29,384 nucleotides of DNA, taken from UBA2163 sp964575575. Lineage in GTDB: Bacteria; Patescibacteriota; Minisyncoccia; Phycocordibacterales; UBA2163. The stretch is taken from positions 1-29,384 of the forward strand of contig CAZNQQ010000008.1 of NCBI GenBank assembly GCA_964575575.1, written 5' to 3'. Position numbers and translations under genes: made by a program. Below are positions 1 through 7,594 of the stretch, piece after piece. The notes under the pieces are model-generated. The model was given only the letters and a program-made list of their open reading frames with translations, did no database searches and was not told where the DNA came from. Position 1 is the stretch's first letter. The number at the start of each line of letters is the position of its first letter.

Positions 1-65
1 GAAAGACCTTCTTCCGCAATAATCTCCTCTGAAGATGGCTGTTTTGATGATTCAAATTTTTCCAT
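1..65 (-). CDS. Partial CDS (N-terminus only), unknown product
   Basis: An open frame starts at ATG (positions 65-63) and runs leftward off the window without a stop. The visible N-terminus begins MEKFESSKQPSSEE and is polar, acidic and without a signal peptide. A very good promoter ends six bases before the ATG, so the mRNA is probably leaderless. Only about 21 residues are visible, so no function can be assigned. Confidence 0.6.
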   Translation of the reverse strand, partial: MEKFESSKQPSSEEIIAEEGL

Positions 66-71
66 ATTTTG

Positions 72-100
72 ATTATACCGCTATTGATATCAATTTCCAA
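72..100 (-). promoter_or_regulatory. Promoter for the partial leftward gene, likely leaderless
   Basis: Reading leftward, TTGGAA (100-95), a 17-base spacer and TATAAT (77-72) form a near-consensus housekeeping promoter. Only six bases separate the -10 box from the ATG at 65, so the predicted transcription start falls on or next to the start codon. Confidence 0.7.
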
Positions 101-118
101 CTTAAAATAAGGTTATTT

Positions 119-143
119 CCCACAAAGGTTAGACCTTTGTGGG
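119..143. terminator. Inverted repeat, possible terminator
   Basis: CCCACAAAGG and CCTTTGTGGG form a perfect 10-bp stem around a 5-base loop, between two divergent genes. The following bases are T-rich but interrupted (TATAAATTTGTTT on the plus side), so terminator activity is plausible but not certain. It could instead insulate the two divergent promoters or act as an operator. Confidence 0.45.
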
Positions 144-214
144 TATAAATTTGTTTGACAGAAGATCTAACAGACTGTTTTGCCTTTTGATTGAAAATGG
201 TACTATTAAGCTAT

Positions 215-1831
215 ATGGAAGCGCCAAAGCAAAAAACGGAATATCAACCTTCAGAAGAAGACAGAAAAGCTATAGAAGAAAGTATACGAATTGAACGAGA
301 GGAGACAAAAACTAGAAAAAGAGAGGCTTCTGACAAGGAGCTTATTGAAGATGGCGCAACTTATGAAATCAATGATGAAGGAGAGAAAATATTAAAACTA
401 ACAGAAGCACAGATCCGTGAAATGAATAAAGAAAAAAGAGTGGAAGAGCCTGAAAAAGTTAGCAAACCTAAAGAAAAAATTTCTGAAAAGATTTTTGACA
501 ATAAACAAAACCAAGACGTATTTAAACAACTAGGCACATCAACAAAAGAAGTTATCTCAAGTATATATAAAAACGTAAAAATTGGATTTATAGACAGATA
601 CAGAGCATCAGATAGTAACAAACTCTACAACCGCCACAAAGAAAAAGTCGGCAAGCTTGAAAACGATATAATAATGAAAAAGAGAGCTATAGAGCAAATA
701 GAGGCTGACATCGAAACACACGAAATACGCACACAAAAACTAAGCGATAAGTTTGGAGGATTGAACGAAAAAGCCGAAGAAGAGATATTGAAAGAAAAAA
801 AGAAATTAGAGAAAAAACTTGAAAATGCAAATTATGAAGAAACAGAGCTTATAGCAAAACAAGTATTTAATGAAAAGAAGCTTAAGAAATACGAAGAAAA
901 AAGAAAAGAAATAATAGCAGGAGTAGAATCGTTTGTCAGTGAAAAGACAGATCCATACAAAGAAAGAATAAATGAACTCAAAGAAAATACTGCGGAGCTT
1001 GATAAAGACATAGAAGATTTTACTTCAAAAAGAGATAATTTTGGAAACCAATTGAATGAGCTAAAGGAAGAATTTAAAAACCTTAAGGAATCAAAAGCTG
1101 GTATATATGAATCAGAAAGTACAATGTATTTAGAGAAAATAAAAGAGGTTGATACTGAATACAACAGAATGAATAATATTGTAAAATCAGTTGAAAAAGA
1201 GAAGCAAGGTATTAACAGGAAAATAGGCAAATTTGAAAATAAGATTAGCTACTGGAATAGAGTTGTCGAAACAGCTAAAAGTGACAACGCACCTAGACAA
1301 GAAAAACAGCCTGATCTAGAAACTGAACCTACAGAAAGTACTAAAGAAAACCCAGAAGACAATAAAGATTGGTATGAAGCTGTAATGCCATCTAAAGAGA
1401 AAATCAATGAATATGACAAGACAAAAGATTGGTATAAAGCAAGTGGTTTGTCTAAAGAGGATATGGAAAATGTTGCAAATACGGAATCTACTGGAGAAGA
1501 TAAAGAAGAATCTGAAGTAAAAAATTATGATAATACGAGCGAATCAGTAAAAGAAGACTTAGGCAACAGAGAGATTTACCCAAACGAATATATGAACAAG
1601 TGGAATAATCTTTTTGGTAACAAACTGTTTGGTGGTGGGTTAAAACTAGATGATGAGCAAATACTAAACATACTTGAGATGCCAAACGGTATAAACGAAC
1701 TTCCGTTAAAGAGAATGGAAGAAGTTATTGTTGAATATAACAATTCTAAGGGATTCTTTTCAAGAGTATCCGATGACGAGCTAAAAAAAATGTTTAAATT
1801 AATAAGAGACGCCGAATCTATCAACAAATAA
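215..1831 (+). CDS. Large coiled-coil protein, function unknown
   Basis: The product has 538 residues if started at ATG 215 (MEAPKQKTEYQ). The frame could also start at TTG 191 or ATG 197, but none of the three has a ribosome binding site. ATG 215 lies eight bases after a TACTAT box, which matches the leaderless pattern of other genes here. The central part is a long Lys/Glu-rich coiled coil with no signal peptide or membrane segment. Near the C-terminal third a short element recurs twice (KDWYEAVMPSKE and KDWYKASGLSKE), followed by an acidic linker and a small, more hydrophobic C-terminal region of about 70 residues ending LKKMFKLIRDAESINK. It is followed by a second coiled-coil gene after one base, so the two are probably co-transcribed. 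I do not recognise the family. A structural or scaffold role is only a guess. Confidence 0.75.
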   Translation: MEAPKQKTEYQPSEEDRKAIEESIRIEREETKTRKREASDKELIEDGATYEINDEGEKILKLTEAQIREMNKEKRVEEPEKVSKPKEKISEKIFDNKQNQDVFKQLGTSTKEVISSIYKNVKIGFIDRYRASDSNKLYNRHKEKVGKLENDIIMKKRAIEQIEADIETHEIRTQKLSDKFGGLNEKAEEEILKEKKKLEKKLENANYEETELIAKQVFNEKKLKKYEEKRKEIIAGVESFVSEKTDPYKERINELKENTAELDKDIEDFTSKRDNFGNQLNELKEEFKNLKESKAGIYESESTMYLEKIKEVDTEYNRMNNIVKSVEKEKQGINRKIGKFENKISYWNRVVETAKSDNAPRQEKQPDLETEPTESTKENPEDNKDWYEAVMPSKEKINEYDKTKDWYKASGLSKEDMENVANTESTGEDKEESEVKNYDNTSESVKEDLGNREIYPNEYMNKWNNLFGNKLFGGGLKLDDEQILNILEMPNGINELPLKRMEEVIVEYNNSKGFFSRVSDDELKKMFKLIRDAESINK

Positions 1832-1832
1832 T

Positions 1833-2072
1833 ATGAACAATAATTCAACTCAAAATAATAATGATTTACTAAAAAAAGCTGATGAGCTTGTCAAAGAAAT
1901 GAAACAAGCTAATGCTGATTTTGAACAAAAGACAAATAAAATAATATCAGATATAAATGAAGATGTAGATTCTACAGAGAAAGATTTTAGGGAAACAGAA
2001 AAAGAGTTGGGGGAATTTGAAAAAGATGCAGTGAATGAAATAGACAAAGCTGTAATTGATTTTGTATCTTAA
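1833..2072 (+). CDS. Small coiled-coil protein, function unknown
   Basis: The 79-residue product has an Asn-rich start (MNNNSTQNNN) followed by one continuous acidic heptad-type helix rich in Glu, Lys and Asp. It has no membrane segment. The ATG lies one base after the stop of the 538-residue coiled-coil gene, so the two are surely one operon and may be translated by re-initiation. An interaction between the two coiled coils is a reasonable but untested inference. A convergent gene ends about 30 bases downstream, with a hairpin between. Confidence 0.7.
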   Translation: MNNNSTQNNNDLLKKADELVKEMKQANADFEQKTNKIISDINEDVDSTEKDFRETEKELGEFEKDAVNEIDKAVIDFVS

Positions 2073-2108
2073 TAAAAAGACTCTAGTATGTTAATCAGCA
2101 CACTAGAG
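2071..2108 (-). terminator. Rho-independent terminator between convergent genes
   Basis: CTCTAGT (2081-2087) and ACTAGAG (2102-2108) form a 7-bp stem that can extend past one mismatch. Read leftward it is followed by TCTTTTTATT, a good U-tract, so it should end the 62-residue gene. That gene's stop codon lies inside the stem. Confidence 0.6.
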
Positions 2109-2291
2109 CCTACCCTTAAGCATAGCTTCTTTGAAATTTGTAACTTTTTCAGAAAATTCCTCTTTTTCTTTTGTATTTTTAAATTCTTTTTTTATTTCTA
2201 TCTTATATCCGCTCAACCTCAATGCTCTCATAACAAAAATCACAAAGAATTCCTGAATAGCGTTTAATACAATATTTACTGTAACAAACAA
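2103..2291 (-). CDS. Small orphan protein, 62 aa, TTG start
   Basis: The frame begins with TTG at 2291-2289, seven bases after AAAGGAGGG (2307-2299), one of the best Shine-Dalgarno matches in the window. That decides the unusual start. A consensus promoter lies upstream inside the end of map, and a terminator overlaps the stop, so this is a complete single-gene transcription unit. The product has a hydrophobic N-terminal half (to about residue 28, including EFFVIFVMRAL) and a very charged C-terminal half rich in Lys and Glu. It could be a membrane-associated or amphipathic-helix protein. I do not recognise a family. Confidence 0.65.
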   Translation of the reverse strand: MFVTVNIVLNAIQEFFVIFVMRALRLSGYKIEIKKEFKNTKEKEEFSEKVTNFKEAMLKGRL

Positions 2292-2341
2292 TTCTTTTCC
2301 CTCCTTTCTATATAAATAAATTAAAATAACTTGCCAAAGGC

Positions 2342-2370
2342 AGTGTACCAGAAAACTATATTTTAGTCAA
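2342..2370 (-). promoter_or_regulatory. Promoter for the 62-aa gene, overlapping the end of map
   Basis: Leftward, TTGACT (2370-2365), a 17-base spacer and TACACT (2347-2342) form a strong promoter. The -35 box lies in the last codons of map. A leader of about 45 bases would carry the SD of the 62-residue gene. Confidence 0.65.
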
Positions 2371-3120
2371 GATTTCTGGCTTGTCTTCTGTGACCAAAAC
2401 AGTGTGTTCAAAATGCGCGCTGTTTTTAGCATCAGCGGTTTTGTATGTATAGTCGTCTTCAGCTAGAGTAATGCGCGCATCTCCTTGGTTTAGCATTGGC
2501 TCAAGTGCGAGTGCCATTCCTGCTTTCAATTCAGGACCTTCTCCCTTTTCACCAACGTTTGGCACATAGGGTTCCTCAGCAACTTTATGCCCTACACCGT
2601 GACCACCAAGCTCTACCGGTGAGCCATAACCATGTGGTTTTACAAACTGCTCTATAGCGTACCCTATGTCCCCTACAGTGTTCCCTACGCGCGCTGCATT
2701 GATCCCAACCTGAAGCGCTTCTTTTGTAATATTTATAAGCTTCTGGTCGTCTTTACTAATTTCTCCTACTCCTACCGTGATAGCAGTATCTAGGAACAGA
2801 CCTTTATGTTTGAGGCCTAAATCAAGACCTACTATATCACCCTCCTTCAGAGTCCTGTCGCCTTCATTGGGAATACCGTGAACTACCTCGTCGTTCACAG
2901 ATACACAAAGTGTCGCAGGATATGGTCGGTTTGCGCCTTCTGGTGTATAACCTAAAAACGACGGTTCATCTCCACCTTCTCGTATCAGCCTTTCAGCTTC
3001 TTCGTTTAATTTTGCAGTACTTACACCTGACACAGTTAGACTTACCACCTGTGCTAAGATACCAGCAAGACGTTTACCACCTTCTCGCATTATTTCTATT
3101 TCTTCTTTTGTTTTAACCAT
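2356..3120 (-). CDS. map: Methionine aminopeptidase, type I
   Basis: The enzyme removes the initiator Met from nascent proteins in the cytosol. The 254 residues match the usual type I length. By family knowledge the dinuclear metal ligands are D100, D111, H174, E207 and E238, and all are visible in their motifs (GLDLG, FLDTA, GGHGVGH, LALEPM, AHFEHT). H81 (VVHGI) is the conserved catalytic His. There is no N-terminal zinc-finger extension. The ATG overlaps the end of adk by eight bases, so the two are translationally coupled. This is the last gene of the ribosomal block; infA, rpmJ and rpsM, which often follow, are absent here. Confidence 0.97.
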   Translation of the reverse strand: MVKTKEEIEIMREGGKRLAGILAQVVSLTVSGVSTAKLNEEAERLIREGGDEPSFLGYTPEGANRPYPATLCVSVNDEVVHGIPNEGDRTLKEGDIVGLDLGLKHKGLFLDTAITVGVGEISKDDQKLINITKEALQVGINAARVGNTVGDIGYAIEQFVKPHGYGSPVELGGHGVGHKVAEEPYVPNVGEKGEGPELKAGMALALEPMLNQGDARITLAEDDYTYKTADAKNSAHFEHTVLVTEDKPEILTKI

Positions 3121-3712
3121 TTTTACTTTCTAAATTTTTTACTATTTCATTATGTACTTCTTCAACAGTTTGTTCGCCGTTTATTTCAAAAAAATTATAC
3201 TGTGAGTTGTTTCTATAAAACTCCACTGCAGGCATTGTCTCTTCGTCAAACCAATTAAGACGTTTTTCTATACCTTCATCTGTATCATCTGACCTTTTGC
3301 GTTCTTTTAGTCTGTCACTTGCCCATTTATCAGACACATTTATAAAAATTACATTAGTGTCTTTACGTCCATAAAAACTAAACGCTTCATCAAGCACATG
3401 TGCTTCATTTATCTTTCTTGGAGTACCGTCTATTATCAGAAGTTTTTTATCGTCTAGATTTTCAATTAAAGACTTTGCCCATACCCAAATAGCCAAAAAT
3501 GCAGGTTGTAGCTTACCTTCTATATTGATATTTTGAGCCAACTTACTTGCATGAGTATCACGCTTCAAAAACTCTCGAAATTCATCGCCAGATTCTACAT
3601 AAAGTATACCTGCATTAGAGTCTTGCTGTTTTATATATTCCTGAAGCAAATCAGCTTGAGTGCCCTTACCAGCCCCAGAGCGACCTATTATTATGTATGT
3701 TTGTGGTGTCAT
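3113..3712 (-). CDS. adk: Adenylate kinase, short form
   Basis: The enzyme interconverts ATP + AMP and 2 ADP in the cytosol. The P-loop GRSGAGKGT spans residues 10-18, and the DGTPRK motif corresponds to the conserved D-G-x-P-R of the family. The region that would hold the LID domain is short (KERKRSDDTDEGIEKRL) and lacks zinc-binding cysteines, so at 199 residues this is the short-LID form. It lies in the secY-adk-map order typical of the spc operon. A promoter in the 43-base gap after secY puts the ATG six bases behind its -10 box, so adk-map may also be made as a leaderless transcript. Confidence 0.93.
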   Translation of the reverse strand: MTPQTYIIIGRSGAGKGTQADLLQEYIKQQDSNAGILYVESGDEFREFLKRDTHASKLAQNINIEGKLQPAFLAIWVWAKSLIENLDDKKLLIIDGTPRKINEAHVLDEAFSFYGRKDTNVIFINVSDKWASDRLKERKRSDDTDEGIEKRLNWFDEETMPAVEFYRNNSQYNFFEINGEQTVEEVHNEIVKNLESKNG

Positions 3713-3718
3713 GGTTTA

Positions 3719-3747
3719 AGTATAAAATTATTAAACACAAAACACAA
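3719..3747 (-). promoter_or_regulatory. Internal promoter for adk-map, likely leaderless
   Basis: Leftward, TTGTGT (3747-3742), a 17-base spacer and TATACT (3724-3719) lie between secY and adk. Only six bases separate the -10 box from the adk ATG, so the predicted start coincides with the start codon. Confidence 0.55.
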
Positions 3748-3755
3748 AGTAGTTG

Positions 3756-5027
3756 TTAGTACTCTCTCATTGAGATTTGGGCTTCGATTTTGCGTACTAG
3801 GTCTATGACCACCGATACTGCAATCAGAAGCGCTGTACCGCCGATAGCAAGCGCTGTAACTCCTGTAAGAGCTTGCATACCAAGAGGAATAACAGCGATA
3901 AGTCCAAGGAAGATAGCTCCAACTAGTGTGATTCTAGTTAGGATCTTACCAATGTATTCTGATGTAGTTCTACCTGGTCGAACTCCTGGTACAAACGCAC
4001 CGCTCTTCTGTAAGTTCGTAGCGATAGAATCCGGATCAAACGTAACAGCAGTATAGAAATATGTAAATAGAAATACCAGTAAGAAATAAATAGCGCCATA
4101 GATCCATCCGTTTTCTAAGATACGAAGTATAAAACTAGATACACTAGCGATAATCTGACTGTCAACGTTTGCAACAAAGTTAAGTATCATTTGTGGAAAC
4201 AGCAATATTGAAAGTGCGAATATAATAGGAATAACTCCAGCTTGGTTTACACGAAGTGGTAAGTATGTAGATATACCGCCGTATTGCTTCATACCCCGCA
4301 CGCGCTTCGCATATGTAATAGGTATCGGCCGCTCCGCCTCTGTAACAACCACAACCCCTGCAGTAATAAGAAGTCCTGCAATTATGAATCCAAGGTAAAG
4401 CGGAATCTGTGATACATCAAATGTAAAGATAAGTTGGTTTATTGTACTTGGAAGTCCAGCCACAATACCTGCGAAAATTATCAAAGACACACCATTACCA
4501 ATACCAAACTCCGTAATAAGTTCACCTATCCACATCAGAAGTATAGAACCCGCTGCTATCACAAGTACGTTTGTTATCATTCCAAACATATCAAGATCAG
4601 GAACGATTCCCTGCCTTGAAAGAAGTGTCAAAAATGCAAAACCCTGCATAAACGCAAGTGGTATCGTAATCAGTCGTGAGTATTGGCTGAACTTCTTTCT
4701 ACCTGCCTCCCCCTCTTCTTGATAAATCGCCTTAAGCTTTGGTGACATAATAGTCAGAAGCTGCATAATGATTGATGAAGTAATGTACGGAGCAACACCA
4801 AGCATCACTATAGATAGGTTTGAAAGTCCACCACCTGAAAAGATGTTGAGGAGCCCTAAGAACTGATTACCTGCGAAAAACTGCTCAAGCTGAAACACAT
4901 CAACACCCGGAATAGGAATAACTGCAAGCAACCTAAAAAGCGCAAGTGCTATAAATACAAAAAGTATCCTTTTGCGCAATGTTGCATCTTTGAATACTAA
5001 ACCTAATTTACTAAGAAATTTGCTCAT
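3756..5027 (-). CDS. secY: Protein translocase subunit SecY
   Basis: SecY forms the protein-conducting channel in the inner membrane. The 423 residues contain about ten hydrophobic segments. Family landmarks are visible: the N-terminal PIPGVD motif, TSSIIMQLL in the TM2 region, the conserved cytosolic loop KRVRGMKQYGG, and LPLRVNQAGVIPIIFA before TM7. It is four bases downstream of rplO, in the standard spc position. No Shine-Dalgarno motif precedes it (GTATAAAACT before the ATG). SecE and SecG are not in this window; SecD and SecF are encoded about 15 kb away. Confidence 0.98.
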   Translation of the reverse strand: MSKFLSKLGLVFKDATLRKRILFVFIALALFRLLAVIPIPGVDVFQLEQFFAGNQFLGLLNIFSGGGLSNLSIVMLGVAPYITSSIIMQLLTIMSPKLKAIYQEEGEAGRKKFSQYSRLITIPLAFMQGFAFLTLLSRQGIVPDLDMFGMITNVLVIAAGSILLMWIGELITEFGIGNGVSLIIFAGIVAGLPSTINQLIFTFDVSQIPLYLGFIIAGLLITAGVVVVTEAERPIPITYAKRVRGMKQYGGISTYLPLRVNQAGVIPIIFALSILLFPQMILNFVANVDSQIIASVSSFILRILENGWIYGAIYFLLVFLFTYFYTAVTFDPDSIATNLQKSGAFVPGVRPGRTTSEYIGKILTRITLVGAIFLGLIAVIPLGMQALTGVTALAIGGTALLIAVSVVIDLVRKIEAQISMREY

Positions 5028-5031
5028 AGTT

Positions 5032-5484
5032 TTATACTTTTACGCTACCTCCGGCCTTTTCTATTTTTCCTTTGGCACTTTCTGAAATAGTAAAATCTGA
5101 AACCTCTAGCTTCTTTGTAATCTCTCCAGTACCTAGGATCTTTATTTTAGGTATTCTTCCCTTTTTCTTGTCTATTAGCCCTGCTGAAACAAGTACTTTA
5201 GGGTTAACTTTATCTCCATTTCCAAAATTCTCCTCTAATACCTTAAGGTTAATAGGGGTTGGCTTCACTACAGAACTGTTTACAGTTCTTGATCTGTTCA
5301 CACCGTGTCCACGAAGTTTTGGAAGCTTCTTGATCATATCGCGAATCTCTGGACGGATTGAATGCCCTGCTCGTGCCTTCTGACCTTTGTGTCCGCGTCC
5401 TGAAGTCTTACCACGAAGACCACCGCGTCCAACTCGCTTTTTTGATTTTGCTTTAGTTTTTCTTTTTAATTCGTGTAATTGCAT
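5032..5484 (-). CDS. rplO: 50S ribosomal protein L15
   Basis: L15 (uL15) is a late-assembling large-subunit protein. The N-terminal basic Gly-rich region (KKRVGRGG, GKTSGRGHKGQKARAG) is the family signature, and the C-terminal part shows the expected EVSDFTISESAKGKIEKAGG. The length of 150 residues is normal. It follows rpsE directly. In most bacteria rpmD (L30) sits between S5 and L15; only four bases separate the genes here, so L30 is absent from this locus, as is characteristic of CPR genomes. There is no SD before the ATG. Confidence 0.97.
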   Translation of the reverse strand: MQLHELKRKTKAKSKKRVGRGGLRGKTSGRGHKGQKARAGHSIRPEIRDMIKKLPKLRGHGVNRSRTVNSSVVKPTPINLKVLEENFGNGDKVNPKVLVSAGLIDKKKGRIPKIKILGTGEITKKLEVSDFTISESAKGKIEKAGGSVKV

Positions 5485-5488
5485 AGTA

Positions 5489-6037
5489 TTAATTTAATTG
5501 CTCAAGTGCTTTTATAGCAGCGCGTGCGTTGTTTAGCTTGTTCTTACTTCGTGATATTACTTTTGCTGTCACGTCTTTAACTCCTGCAAGTTCAAGTACA
5601 TCTCGAAGTGATGATCCAGCTACCATACCTTTCTCTGGTGATGGGATTATTGAAACAACAGATGCATTGTATTTTGCAGAGACGTCATGAGCGATTCTCA
5701 TGTTTTTATCAAGCTTAACTTTTATCATTGCCTTCTTTGCAGACCTTGTTGCCTTTTCAATAGCAAGAGCTGTGTCGGATGCTTTGCCAATACCTACACC
5801 TACTGAACCTTTTTTGTTTCCAGAGATTATAGCTACAGAGAAACTAAATCTTCGTCCTCCTGCTACAACACGAGTCACTCTTCTTATACTTATGATCTTG
5901 TTGTCATATTCTGAACGTGGCTTTTCAGGACGTTTTGAATGACGTTTGTTTTTTGGTCGTGTGTTTTTAGTGAACTCTTTTTTCACAGTCTTAGGAGTTT
6001 CTTTTTTTATTTCTTCTTTTTTAATTTCTTCTGTCAT
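5489..6037 (-). CDS. rpsE: 30S ribosomal protein S5
   Basis: S5 (uS5) is a small-subunit protein involved in decoding accuracy and the mRNA entry channel. The double-stranded RNA-binding-like domain is recognised by IISIRRVTRVVAGGRRF and NKKGSVGVGIGKASD, and the C-terminal domain by SIIPSPEKGMVAG and LRDVLELAGVKDV. The first roughly 45 residues form a Lys/Glu-rich low-complexity extension. The ATG is five bases after the stop of rplR and has no SD. Confidence 0.97.
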   Translation of the reverse strand: MTEEIKKEEIKKETPKTVKKEFTKNTRPKNKRHSKRPEKPRSEYDNKIISIRRVTRVVAGGRRFSFSVAIISGNKKGSVGVGIGKASDTALAIEKATRSAKKAMIKVKLDKNMRIAHDVSAKYNASVVSIIPSPEKGMVAGSSLRDVLELAGVKDVTAKVISRSKNKLNNARAAIKALEQLN

Positions 6038-6042
6038 AATAT

Positions 6043-6393
6043 TTAAAATTTAAGTCCACTCTCACGTGCGCTGTCTGCAAATGCTTTTACCTTTCCAGTA
6101 TATAGAAAACCTCCTCTATCAAACACCACGTTTTTGATCTTCTTTTCTATAGCTTTTTTGGCAATGTCTTTACCCGCTTCTGTAGCCTTTTGTGTCATTG
6201 TCTTACCTTTTTTGCTATCTGTAAGAGCGCTAACTATAGTAGTACCTGCTACATCATCAATAATCTGCGCATAAATACGCTTGTTTGATTTGTATAGAGA
6301 AAGTCGTGGAGTATCTTTAGTACCAGAAACTCGCGTCCGTATCTTCTTGTGACGCTTTACCCTATTTCTTGTTTTTTCGTTTAGTTTACTCAT
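6043..6393 (-). CDS. rplR: 50S ribosomal protein L18
   Basis: L18 (uL18) binds 5S rRNA in the central protuberance. The 116 residues show the basic N-terminus (RNRVKRHKKIRTRVSG), the PRLSLYKSNKRIYAQIIDD core and the C-terminal FDRGGFLYTGKVKAFADSARE motif. Length and order between rplF and rpsE are standard. The gene starts six bases after rplF with no SD. Confidence 0.97.
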   Translation of the reverse strand: MSKLNEKTRNRVKRHKKIRTRVSGTKDTPRLSLYKSNKRIYAQIIDDVAGTTIVSALTDSKKGKTMTQKATEAGKDIAKKAIEKKIKNVVFDRGGFLYTGKVKAFADSARESGLKF

Positions 6394-6399
6394 ATTATT

Positions 6400-6936
6400 C
6401 TATGTAACAGCTCGTTTACCTTGTTTTCTGCGTACTACTTCGTCGTCGTAGCGGATACCTTTACCTTTGTATGGTTCTGGCTTTTTAGTAGCGCGTACTT
6501 TAGCTGCAAACTGCCCTACCTTTTCTTTATCAATACTTGAGATAGTAAGAACGTTTTTCTCAACTTCTACATTTACACCTTCTGGTATTGTGATCTTTAC
6601 GGGGTGTGAAAAGCCAACGTTCAAAACTATGTCGTTACCTTCTTTGGCTACTTTATACCCAATACCTTCTACTACAAGCTTTTTCACAAATGCTTCATTA
6701 ACTCCCTTTACCATATTGGCAATGTGAGATGCATATGTACCCCAAAGCATATTGTTTGCATTTGTAACCTTTACAGGTTCAAGTGTGATTAGTTTGTCTT
6801 CTATCTTTATAGCAATGTCAGATTTAAATGCGCGAGAAAGTTCTCCTAAAGGACCCTTCGCAGTAAAAACACCATCAGTTAGTTTAACTTCTGTCTTATC
6901 CCCAATATTAATTTGTTGTTTTCCTACTCGGCTCAT
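6400..6936 (-). CDS. rplF: 50S ribosomal protein L6
   Basis: L6 (uL6) sits near the factor-binding site of the large subunit. I start it at ATG 6936 (MSRVGKQQINIG), giving 178 residues. That start is one base after the rpsH stop and matches the usual L6 N-terminus; the frame stays open ten codons further upstream but that would overlap rpsH. The two alpha-beta repeats end in the C-terminal signature KPEPYKGKGIRYDDEVVRRK. No SD is present. Confidence 0.96.
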   Translation of the reverse strand: MSRVGKQQINIGDKTEVKLTDGVFTAKGPLGELSRAFKSDIAIKIEDKLITLEPVKVTNANNMLWGTYASHIANMVKGVNEAFVKKLVVEGIGYKVAKEGNDIVLNVGFSHPVKITIPEGVNVEVEKNVLTISSIDKEKVGQFAAKVRATKKPEPYKGKGIRYDDEVVRRKQGKRAVT

Positions 6937-6937
6937 A

Positions 6938-7339
6938 TTACCAAATTTTAAATAATGCTTCTCCACCCACTTTCTTCTTTCGTGCTTCTTCTCCTGTAAG
7001 AATACCTTCTGGAGTTGAAAGTATAAGTGAACCCTTTCCGTATTTTATCGGGAAGATTTCGTCAGTCTTTTTGTAAATTCTCCTACTTGGTTTTGAAACT
7101 CGTGCAACGTCACTTATTCTTGGCTTTCTTTTGTTTGTATCTTTGTATTGGAGTTCTACCTCAAGAAACTTTTTGATTTTTTTACCTTTTTTTGAAACTG
7201 ATTTTACGTAATCTTTTTCTTTTAGCTTTTCTGCTACATTGAATTTGAATTCTGAATATGGCACGCAAATAGAATCAAGGCCTACGTTGCCAGCATTTTT
7301 AAGCTGTATTATAAAATCTCCTATTTGATCGCTTACCAT
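6938..7339 (-). CDS. rpsH: 30S ribosomal protein S8
   Basis: S8 (uS8) binds the central domain of 16S rRNA and in many bacteria represses the spc operon translationally. The N-terminus MVSDQIGDFIIQLKNAG and the C-terminal SKPSRRIYKK, LSTPEGILTGEEARKKKVGGE segments identify the family. The length of 133 residues is normal. The ATG overlaps the end of rpsN by seven bases, indicating translational coupling. A GGAATAA run lies about 15 bases before the ATG inside rpsN; it would pair with the altered 16S tail but may be chance. Confidence 0.96.
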   Translation of the reverse strand: MVSDQIGDFIIQLKNAGNVGLDSICVPYSEFKFNVAEKLKEKDYVKSVSKKGKKIKKFLEVELQYKDTNKRKPRISDVARVSKPSRRIYKKTDEIFPIKYGKGSLILSTPEGILTGEEARKKKVGGEALFKIW

Positions 7340-7518
7340 GATGATTTCTTTATTCCAGGGATCATACCCTCGTTAGCTAGTTCTCTAAAACAAATACGGC
7401 ACATATCAAAATCTCTCATGTAGCCATGTTTTCTACCACATTTAAAGCACCTACGAACTACTCGTGATGCGAATTTAGGCTTCTTTTCTGCCCTTGCTAT
7501 TACTGATGCTTTTGCCAT
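7333..7518 (-). CDS. rpsN: 30S ribosomal protein S14, zinc-binding (type Z)
   Basis: S14 (uS14) is a head protein of the small subunit. The 61-residue form with four cysteines (C24, C27, C40, C43 in CFKCGRKHG and MCRICFREL) is the zinc-binding variant. It is the first gene of this transcription unit: a strong promoter lies just upstream, and rplE, which normally precedes rpsN, is absent. Its leader contains a small hairpin with a U-tract ending close to the ATG. The GGAG present in the leader lies in the hairpin and is too far from the ATG to be a normal SD. Confidence 0.97.
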   Translation of the reverse strand: MAKASVIARAEKKPKFASRVVRRCFKCGRKHGYMRDFDMCRICFRELANEGMIPGIKKSSW

Positions 7519-7525
7519 ATTGCTT

Positions 7526-7548
7526 AAAAAATAAGCTCCTGTGAGCTT
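7526..7548 (-). promoter_or_regulatory. Leader hairpin with U-tract upstream of rpsN
   Basis: Leftward, AAGCTC-ACAG-GAGCTT forms a 6-bp stem, followed by ATTTTTTAAG. It looks like a miniature intrinsic terminator placed between the predicted +1 (about 7548) and the rpsN ATG (7518). It could be an attenuator, a 5' stabilising hairpin or a target for autoregulation. The sequence shows only the structure. Confidence 0.55.
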
Positions 7549-7554
7549 TTATAG

Positions 7555-7582
7555 AGTGTATCAAATAATGGCGTATTGTCAA
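7555..7582 (-). promoter_or_regulatory. Promoter of the rpsN-to-map ribosomal block
   Basis: Leftward, a perfect TTGACA (7582-7577), a 16-base spacer and TACACT (7560-7555) form a strong housekeeping promoter. The predicted start near 7548 gives a leader of about 30 bases. Confidence 0.75.
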
Positions 7583-7594
7583 CAAAATAGAGCT

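Noticed and set aside
155..183. TTGACA at 155-160 as promoter for the 538-aa gene
   Set aside because: No acceptable -10 box is found 16-18 bases downstream (TTTTGC).
191..214. TTG 191 and ATG 197 as starts of the 538-aa gene
   Set aside because: Neither has an SD, and ATG 215 fits the -10-to-ATG spacing seen in other genes. The choice remains open.
832..1848. Leftward open frames of 132 and 90 codons
   Set aside because: They are antisense to the coiled-coil gene. Ser/Phe-rich composition is what an antisense of Lys/Glu codons gives.
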